NCBI GenBank assembly: GCA_036381615.1
Contig: DASVCL010000003.1
Location: 34,988-98,987 of the forward strand
Direction: 5' to 3'
Source of the DNA: CALANV01 sp036381615
Lineage (GTDB): Bacteria > Pseudomonadota > Alphaproteobacteria > CACIAM-22H2
Length of the DNA: 64,000 bases
In this document: piece after piece, positions 58,759 through 64,000 of the stretch
How the letters are laid out: the number at the start of each line of letters is the position of its first letter
Position numbering within the stretch: position 1 is the first letter of the stretch
Translations under genes and position numbers: made by a program
The notes under the pieces: generated by a model
The model's input: only the letters and a program-made list of their open reading frames with translations
Database searches by the model: none
Told to the model about the DNA's origin: nothing

Positions 58759-59631
58759 TCACCCGTAGATCAGGGCGCCGAAGACGATGATCCAGCCCAG
58801 CACGGCGATGATCAGAAAGCGATCGGTCAGCGCGATGTCGGTCGGCGACCCGGACCGCTGCTCGACCAGCGTGATCTGGAGATAGCGCAGCACGCCGGCG
58901 ATCACGAATGGCGCCGTCAGGTAGAGCCGGTCGGTTCCATAACGGGCGATGACGGCGCTGTCGGTCGTATAGATCAGATACGAGACGAGCAAAGCCCCCA
59001 GGATCATCGCCAGCGCCGTGTCGATGAAGCGCAGATTGTACCCCGCCAGACTCGGCCGGTGGTCGTGGGACATGACCTTGGCGACGTCGTCGCGGCGTTT
59101 CGCCAGCGCGAGAAAGAGCGCCAGCAGTCCTGTGCAAACCACGATCCAGACGGTCGGATCGACATCGATCGCGGCGGCGCCGGCGTCGACGCGCAGCACG
59201 AACCCGGCCGAGACGATGAGGACGTCGAGCAGCGAGATGTGCTTGAGCCAGAAGGAATAGAGGAGATTGAGCGCCAGATAGAGGACGGCGAACTGCGTGA
59301 CCGCCCAGGGCAGCAGCGTCAGCGCGACGGCTGCCGCCGCCGCAACGAGCAACCCGCCGAGGACCAGCGCCGTGCCTGGCGCGACTTCGCCGGCGGCGAT
59401 CGGACGCTTGCACTTGACGGGATGCAGTCGATCCGCCTCGCGGTCCGCATAGTCGTTGATGACATATACGGCACTGGAGAGGAGACAGAAAACCAGCACC
59501 GTCAGGATGACAGCCGCGACGGGTTGCGGCGCCCAGGCGGGCGGCGTGAAGAACAGGGGCGCGCCGACGAAGGCGTTCTTCACCCACTGCCGGGGCCTCA
59601 TCAATCGCAGGAGGGCGTCAGGTTTGGTCAC
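58759..59631 (-). CDS. UbiA-family polyprenyl-phosphate phosphoribosyltransferase-like
   Basis: Membrane prenyltransferase-fold protein of about 290 residues with eight to nine hydrophobic segments. The N-terminal LMRPRQWVKNAFVGAPLFF and the Asp-rich motif NDYADREADRLHPVKCKRPI followed by AAG are the signature of the UbiA subgroup that transfers phosphoribose from PRPP to polyprenyl phosphate (mycobacterial Rv3806c and Azorhizobium NoeC type). YNLRFIDTALAM is also conserved. Two GTG starts exist; the one at 59631 has AGGTG six bases ahead, the other at 59640 does not. First gene of the UbiA-DprE1-DprE2 run. Confidence 0.86.
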   Translation of the reverse strand: MTKPDALLRLMRPRQWVKNAFVGAPLFFTPPAWAPQPVAAVILTVLVFCLLSSAVYVINDYADREADRLHPVKCKRPIAAGEVAPGTALVLGGLLVAAAAAVALTLLPWAVTQFAVLYLALNLLYSFWLKHISLLDVLIVSAGFVLRVDAGAAAIDVDPTVWIVVCTGLLALFLALAKRRDDVAKVMSHDHRPSLAGYNLRFIDTALAMILGALLVSYLIYTTDSAVIARYGTDRLYLTAPFVIAGVLRYLQITLVEQRSGSPTDIALTDRFLIIAVLGWIIVFGALIYG

Positions 59632-59840
59632 GGCGCGCACCTGTACGGAACGAACGGCGATGCAAAACGGCTTGCGCGTACATTAGCCGACGCGGGGCGC
59701 GAGGGAACAGTGAAGGTTGGCGCGGATGGTGGCTGGAATAACGCCCGCGTCTGCCCCGTCATTCCCAAGCCGTCCGGTTTGGACTAAAACCCGGCCGGCC
59801 CCAAACGGCTTCGTTTCGAACAGTCTTGGACAATCGCATC

Positions 59841-61529
59841 ATGCGCACCGGCCCGGACAAGACGGGTCATGCATTTTCCTTGCGGGTCGTCCAGTTCCTG
59901 ACCGTTGCGGTGGCGACCGTGCTGCTGGCGCTTGCCTTCCGGCCGGCCGAACACGTGTTCGACATGCCGCTGACCGAGGATGGATATTATTCCCTCAGCG
60001 TCGCCCGGAACCTCGCCGAGGGACGGGGGCCGACGATCGACGGGACCAATCTCACCAACGGTTTCCAACCGCTGTTCACCATCATCGAGAGCGCGGCCTT
60101 CGCCCTTGCCCGCGGCGATACCGTCTCGGCGATGCGCCTCGTCCTCGCCTTCGCCTGGTTGTTCCATGCCGCCGGCGCGCTCATGATCGCGTTGGTTGCG
60201 CGCGATGCATGGCCTGCGGTTCATGGCGAGGCGGAGCGCGCGAGCCGCGGCTGGCTCGCGGCGTTCCTCTATCTCGCCGCGCCCCTCATGCTCAACCACG
60301 CCTATAACGGGCTCGAGACCGGCTGCGTGATGTTCCTCTATGCGGCCTGTTGGCGATGGATGCAGACCGAACGCGACGAGGGCTGGGGCGGCCTTGCCGT
60401 CTTCGGCGTCCTGATCGGCCTGATGGTGCTCGCCCGCATCGATGCCGCGTTCATGGCGCTGGTGCTCGGACTCAACGAATTGCGCCGCAGCCGGCGGCGC
60501 GGCTTCGGCACGATGCTGGTCCGCGGCGCCCTGCTAGGTGGTGCTGCATTCGTCATCTCGGCACCCTGGTGGCTTTACAATCTCGTCCATTTCGGCTCGC
60601 CGATGCCGACGAGCGGAACGGCACAGCAGGAATGGGCGTTCGAGTGGATCCGTCTCGAGCATGCGGAGTGGGCGCTTCGGCTGGTCCTGATGCCGTGGCT
60701 GTTTGTCGGCGCGCACGAACAGACGGTCGGCGTGTGGGTTCCGTGGGCGTTCAGCCCGACGGGCGAAATCCGGATCACCGCGATCGGGGTCGTCCGCGGC
60801 GTGCTGCTCGCGGGCCTTGCCGTTGCCGCATGGCACTGGTGGCGGCAGGGCGCCGCCGCCGCGGAACTTGCCGAGGCCGGGCCCGCGCAGCGACGACGCA
60901 CGCGCCGGACGCTCGAGTTTGCCGCATGTCTCGGCGCCGCGCTGGCGGCCCTTGTCGTCTACTACATGCTGTCCTTCGTCGCGTACTGGTTCTATTACCG
61001 CTACTTTGCGCCCGCCGCGCTGTTCGCCTTCGTGGTCGTGCCGATCATTCTCGGCCGGGTGTTCGCGGGCATCGCCCGACCGGCCGTGCGGACGATCGCC
61101 GGATTGGTCGTCGTCGCACTCGCGGTGCAGATCGCGACGCTCACCGTGCTCGCACGGGCCGGCCGGGGTCTTGGCGGCAACACGGTCTATCACGACCAGG
61201 TTGCGCTCGTACGCCAATACGTACCGGACGGCGATTACGTCGCCGCCGGACAGTCGGGTACGCTCGGCTTCTTCCGGGACCGCGTCGTCAACACCGACGG
61301 CAAGGTGAATCGCGCGGCACTCGCCTATCAGGACCATATGTGGGACTATCTGCGCGAACGCGACGTGAAATGGTTCGTCGACTGGCCGCATTACGTGCAG
61401 AAGTATCTCGGCGTGCCGATCGTCGGACCGGGCGACCGGCCGGCGGCGCAGGCCAATGGTTGGCGCCTCGTCGCCGAGCGCAATGACTTTTACCTGTACG
61501 AATATGTCGGCACCGGGGTCCAACGCTGA
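59841..61529 (+). CDS. GT-C-type integral membrane glycosyltransferase
   Basis: A 562-residue protein with about ten membrane segments. The first periplasmic loop has DMPLTEDGYYSLSVARNLAE then GRGPTIDGTNLTNGFQPL, the acidic loop motif common to GT-C enzymes that use polyprenyl-phosphate sugars. The C-terminal 100 residues are soluble (VRQYVPDGDYVAAGQSGTLG, DVKWFVDWPHYVQKYLGVPI). It is divergent from the polyprenyl-pentose genes, 209 bases away, and could transfer that sugar to a periplasmic acceptor; this is inference. Start is the ATG of MRTGPDKTGH; a TTG five codons upstream is weaker. Confidence 0.78.
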   Translation: MRTGPDKTGHAFSLRVVQFLTVAVATVLLALAFRPAEHVFDMPLTEDGYYSLSVARNLAEGRGPTIDGTNLTNGFQPLFTIIESAAFALARGDTVSAMRLVLAFAWLFHAAGALMIALVARDAWPAVHGEAERASRGWLAAFLYLAAPLMLNHAYNGLETGCVMFLYAACWRWMQTERDEGWGGLAVFGVLIGLMVLARIDAAFMALVLGLNELRRSRRRGFGTMLVRGALLGGAAFVISAPWWLYNLVHFGSPMPTSGTAQQEWAFEWIRLEHAEWALRLVLMPWLFVGAHEQTVGVWVPWAFSPTGEIRITAIGVVRGVLLAGLAVAAWHWWRQGAAAAELAEAGPAQRRRTRRTLEFAACLGAALAALVVYYMLSFVAYWFYYRYFAPAALFAFVVVPIILGRVFAGIARPAVRTIAGLVVVALAVQIATLTVLARAGRGLGGNTVYHDQVALVRQYVPDGDYVAAGQSGTLGFFRDRVVNTDGKVNRAALAYQDHMWDYLRERDVKWFVDWPHYVQKYLGVPIVGPGDRPAAQANGWRLVAERNDFYLYEYVGTGVQR

Positions 61530-61681
61530 CCCTGCGCGGCACCGCACGATGGGCAAGGGCCGTCAATGAGCGCGCCTCGGCCGAACGGCGTGCCCGACGC
61601 CCAGGTTCGGATGACGCGGCCGACGGACCGTCTTGAAGAGGTCGTGCGACTCCCTCGCGACGGCCTCGGCTTGCGACAGGG

Positions 61682-62215
61682 CTAGGGACGCCGGTCGCGC
61701 CGCAGCGCGTGAACGAACGCGGCGAACTCGAACCATGGCCGCTCATTCCAGAAGCGGGAGGCGCGTCCCGAGGTCGACGGCAGGACGAACACGGCCATGC
61801 CCTCCCAATCCGGCTGACGGCCATATGTCGGCCCCTGGCGGCCATCGAATCGGCGCGCGGCGTTGAGGCCGTTGAAGCCGATCGCACGCGGCCGCAGCCG
61901 CAGCATCTGATCGCAAAAGCGCGGCACGTCGTAAGCCGCGTCCGGGATCTCGTGATCGGCACCGAAGGCGGTCTTTACGACGTCGGTCATGCCGAGGCCG
62001 AATCGCGGCAGATCCCGGAACGCCGCCATGTCGAAATCGGCCGGCACGAGCCCGGTCTGCTTGAGCACGGGCCACAGCTTGTTGCCGGGTCCGGAATAGG
62101 GGATCCCGCGCCGGGCGGCGACCGTGCCGGCCGCGGTGCCGCAGATCACGGCATCGAGGCCGGGCGCGAGGACGTCGTCGAGAACGTCGCGCGGCCGCCC
62201 CCGACCGTGCTTCAG
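61682..62215 (-). CDS. mug: Mismatch-specific (G:T/U) DNA glycosylase, Mug/TDG family
   Basis: Uracil-DNA glycosylase-superfamily enzyme of about 177 residues. Motif 1 is VICGTAAGTVAARRGIPYSG, followed by PGNKLWPVLKQTGL and the later FVLPSTSGRASRFWNE, all standard for Mug. Asn is absent from motif 1 (GTAAG instead of GINPG), as in one bacterial subgroup. There is no ATG, GTG or TTG in frame between the far upstream dnaJ interior and the motif-1 strand. I place the start at a CTG that overlaps the dnaJ stop (CTGA), with GAGG ten bases ahead. A GTG at the motif-1 valine would cut into the fold. Confidence 0.8.
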   Translation of the reverse strand: MKHGRGRPRDVLDDVLAPGLDAVICGTAAGTVAARRGIPYSGPGNKLWPVLKQTGLVPADFDMAAFRDLPRFGLGMTDVVKTAFGADHEIPDAAYDVPRFCDQMLRLRPRAIGFNGLNAARRFDGRQGPTYGRQPDWEGMAVFVLPSTSGRASRFWNERPWFEFAAFVHALRRDRRP

Positions 62216-63351
62216 TCGCGCAGGTCCTCGAAGAATTCCTTCACCTTGGCGAAGAAGCCGGTCGATTCCGGGCTCGTATCCTTGGGGTTGCCGCCCTTTT
62301 CGAACTCGCGCAGCAGCTCCTGCTGCCGCTTTGTCAGGTTGACCGGCGTCTCGACGACCGCTTCGACGAACATGTCCCCCCGCGTGTTGGCGCGCAGCAC
62401 GCTCATGCCTTTGCCGCGCAGGCGGAACTGGTGGCCGGTCTGCGTGCCGGGCGGCACCGTGATGCGCGCGCGGCCGCCATCGATCGACGGCACCTCGATC
62501 GTGCCGCCGAGTGCCGCCGTCGTCATCGGGATCGGCACACGGCAATAGATGTCGGCGCCATCGCGCTGGAAGAACCGGTGCGGCGCGATGCTGAGAAAGA
62601 TATACAGGTCGCCCGGCGGCGCCCCGCGGACCCCGGCCTCGCCCTCGCCGGCGAGCCGTATGCGGGTGCCGTCCTCGACGCCGGCGGGGATGTTGACGTT
62701 GAGCGTCCGCTCGCGGCGCACCCGCCCTTGCCCGCCGCAGCTCTTGCAGGGCCGCTCGATGACCTGACCCTGCCCCTGGCAGGTCGGACAGGTCCGCTCG
62801 ATCGTGAAGAATCCCTGCTGCGCGCGGACCTTGCCGTGGCCGCGGCAGGTGCCGCAGGTGACCGGGCGCGAGCCGGCATCGGCACCCGTGCCGCCGCATG
62901 ACTCGCACACGACGAGGGTCGGCACGCGGATCGTCGCGGTCTTGCCGCGGAAGGCCTCCTCGAGCGAGATCTCGAGATTATAGCGCAGGTCGGCGCCGCG
63001 GCTCGGCCCCGTTCCGGCGCCGCGCCGGCCGCCCATGAATTCGCCGAACATCTCGTCGAAGATGTCGGCAAAGCCGCCCGCGCCGAAGCCGAAATCGAAG
63101 CCCTGATGAGCCCGGCCGTTGCCGCCGTTCTGGAAGGCGGCATGGCCGAAGCGATCGTAGGCCGCCCGTTTCTGCTCGTCCTTCAGGACGTCGTATGCTT
63201 CGTTGATTTCCTTGAAACGAGCTTCGGCCTTCTTGTCACCCGGATTGCGGTCCGGGTGATACTGCATGGCGAGCTTGCGGTAAGCCTTCTTGATCTCGTC
63301 GGCGGTGGCCCCGCGCGCAACTCCAAGAAGCTCGTAGTAGTCCTGCTTCAT
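62212..63351 (-). CDS. dnaJ: Chaperone protein DnaJ
   Basis: Hsp40 co-chaperone of 379 residues. The J domain (residues 1-70) has DYYELLGVARGATADEIKKA and the HPD motif in MQYHPDRNPGDKKAE. A Gly/Phe-rich linker follows, then the zinc-binding domain with four CxxCxGxG repeats (CESCGGTG, CGTCRGHG, CPTCQGQG, CKSCGGQG) between about 145 and 210, and the C-terminal substrate domain. It lies 97 bases downstream of dnaK and overlaps the mug reading frame. Confidence 0.97.
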   Translation of the reverse strand: MKQDYYELLGVARGATADEIKKAYRKLAMQYHPDRNPGDKKAEARFKEINEAYDVLKDEQKRAAYDRFGHAAFQNGGNGRAHQGFDFGFGAGGFADIFDEMFGEFMGGRRGAGTGPSRGADLRYNLEISLEEAFRGKTATIRVPTLVVCESCGGTGADAGSRPVTCGTCRGHGKVRAQQGFFTIERTCPTCQGQGQVIERPCKSCGGQGRVRRERTLNVNIPAGVEDGTRIRLAGEGEAGVRGAPPGDLYIFLSIAPHRFFQRDGADIYCRVPIPMTTAALGGTIEVPSIDGGRARITVPPGTQTGHQFRLRGKGMSVLRANTRGDMFVEAVVETPVNLTKRQQELLREFEKGGNPKDTSPESTGFFAKVKEFFEDLRD

Positions 63352-63380
63352 CTCGACCGTCAGCTGTCAGACGAGAGGAG

Positions 63381-63412
63381 GTAGAACGCCGCGCACTCTG
63401 CCCGCATTCTAC
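63381..63412 (-). other. Hairpin between dnaK and dnaJ
   Basis: Nine-base arms (GTAGAATGC and GCGTTCTAC on the minus strand, one G-U pair) with a 14-base loop sit in the 97-base dnaK-dnaJ gap. A clean T-tract is missing, so it may be an mRNA processing or stabilising structure or a partial terminator. No CIRCE element was found. Confidence 0.45.
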
Positions 63413-63448
63413 CCCCCGTCCGTTTACCGGTCGCCAGTTCCAGACGCT

Positions 63449-64000
63449 TTAGGCTGAGCCGCCCTTCTTCGAGTCGTCGACTTCCTCGAAGTCGGCGTCC
63501 ACGACCTTGCCGTCGCTGCCGCCGGTGGCACCCGCGGTGCCGCCACCGGCCGCTCCGCCGCCCTCGGGACCGCCGCCCGTGGCGCCGCCCTGGCTCGCCT
63601 TGTACATCGCCTCGCCGAGCTTCATCGACGATTGCATCAGCGCCTGCGTCTTCTGCTGGATCGCGGCCGCATCGTCGCCGTCCATCGCCGACTTCAGGGC
63701 GGCGATGTCGGCTTCGATCTGCGAGCGCGTGGACGCGTCGACCTTGTCGCCGTGCTCCTTGAGGTTCCGTTCGGTTGTGTGGATCAGGCCGTCCGCATGA
63801 TTGCGCGCCTCGACCAGCTCGCGACGCTTCTTGTCCTCGGCCGCGTGCTGCTCGGCCTCCTTGACCATGCGCTCGATTTCGGCGTCGGACAGGCCGCCCG
63901 ACGCCTGGATCCGGATCGCCTGCTCCTTGCCCGTGGCCTTGTCCTTCGCCGACACGTTGACGATGCCGTTCGCGTCGATGTCGAAGGTGACTTCGATCTG
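63449..64000 (-). CDS. dnaK: Chaperone protein DnaK, 5' end beyond window
   Basis: The last 183 codons of Hsp70. The visible part begins in the substrate-binding domain (QIEVTFDIDANGIVNVSAKD), continues through the helical lid (GGLSDAEIERMVKEAEQHAA, EARNHADGLIHTTERNLKEH) and ends in a Gly-rich tail with the acidic EEVDD-type terminus (VVDADFEEVDDSKKGGSA). The ATPase domain is outside the window. dnaK-dnaJ is a standard heat-shock operon. Confidence 0.97.
   Translation of the reverse strand, partial: QIEVTFDIDANGIVNVSAKDKATGKEQAIRIQASGGLSDAEIERMVKEAEQHAAEDKKRRELVEARNHADGLIHTTERNLKEHGDKVDASTRSQIEADIAALKSAMDGDDAAAIQQKTQALMQSSMKLGEAMYKASQGGATGGGPEGGGAAGGGTAGATGGSDGKVVDADFEEVDDSKKGGSA

Noticed and set aside
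63352..63448. CIRCE/HrcA operator in the dnaK-dnaJ gap.
   Set aside because: The gap holds a different inverted repeat and no match to TTAGCACTC-N9-GAGTGCTAA.
1..64000. tRNA, rRNA, IS element, prophage or plasmid origin.
   Set aside because: Intergenic regions were read and show no cloverleaf, transposase, integrase or iteron signature; short RNAs could still be missed by eye.

Overview
This window is high-GC DNA (mid-60s to 70 % in most genes) and looks like chromosome from an alphaproteobacterium. The evidence is the presence of MucR, an alphaproteobacterial-type Fur, OlsB, GlnD, bactofilin, TIGR02186 and a TTAA-N7-TTAA CtrA-type site, together with core gene neighbourhoods typical of that class: mutS-glnD-murJ-trpS and rimI-fur-olsB-miaB-phoH-ybeY-corC-lnt. 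A Rhodospirillales-like placement is an inference. No rRNA, tRNA, CRISPR array, integrase or insertion sequence was seen.

Region by region. 1-9.2 kb (minus strand) carries envelope, RNA-maturation and regulatory genes: tsaB-rimI, mucR, fur-olsB-plsC (ornithine lipid synthesis) and miaB-phoH-ybeY-corC-lnt, with several 4-base stop/start overlaps. 9.3-20.5 kb holds a VanX-type dipeptidase, a RutE-like nitroreductase, a Bax-like glucosaminidase with heptad repeats at both ends, an Nfu Fe-S scaffold, a class III nucleotide cyclase, UspA, a TIGR02186-TauE pair, trpS, murJ, a Spy/CpxP-like protein and two small hypothetical genes. 20.5-27.3 kb holds glnD, a lipoprotein-iron permease pair and mutS.

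27.4-30.5 kb is the only clearly accessory stretch. After a Gfo/Idh/MocA oxidoreductase there is a lower-GC unknown gene broken by a -1 frameshift, a very strong hairpin and a DUF2971 gene. 30.6-41.7 kb returns to core metabolism: maeB, a CheY-like regulator, typA, PfpI, an AmpG-like transporter, ald, and an acyl-CoA synthetase-GNAT fusion. 41.8-50.8 kb is a complete phosphate-starvation cluster (phoX, phoB, phoU, pstB, pstA, pstC, pstS, phoR, all minus strand) with a near-consensus Pho box ahead of pstS and a terminator separating phoR.

50.8-56.6 kb contains adenosine kinase, a CtrA-type site ahead of an EI24-domain membrane protein, bactofilin, a lipoprotein, nth, a DUF2244 protein, and a PAS protein overlapping dapB. 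56.6-61.5 kb is the most distinctive metabolic feature: homologues of DprE2, DprE1 and the UbiA-type phosphoribosyltransferase that together make polyprenyl-phosphate arabinose in mycobacteria, divergent from a GT-C membrane glycosyltransferase that could use this donor. 61.7-64 kb ends with a mug-type DNA glycosylase that has no conventional start codon, dnaJ, and the 3' part of dnaK.

Most of the window is conserved housekeeping sequence. The best candidates for something undescribed are the polyprenyl-phosphate-pentose/GT-C locus and the 28.4-30.5 kb accessory pair; neither function can be proved from sequence alone.
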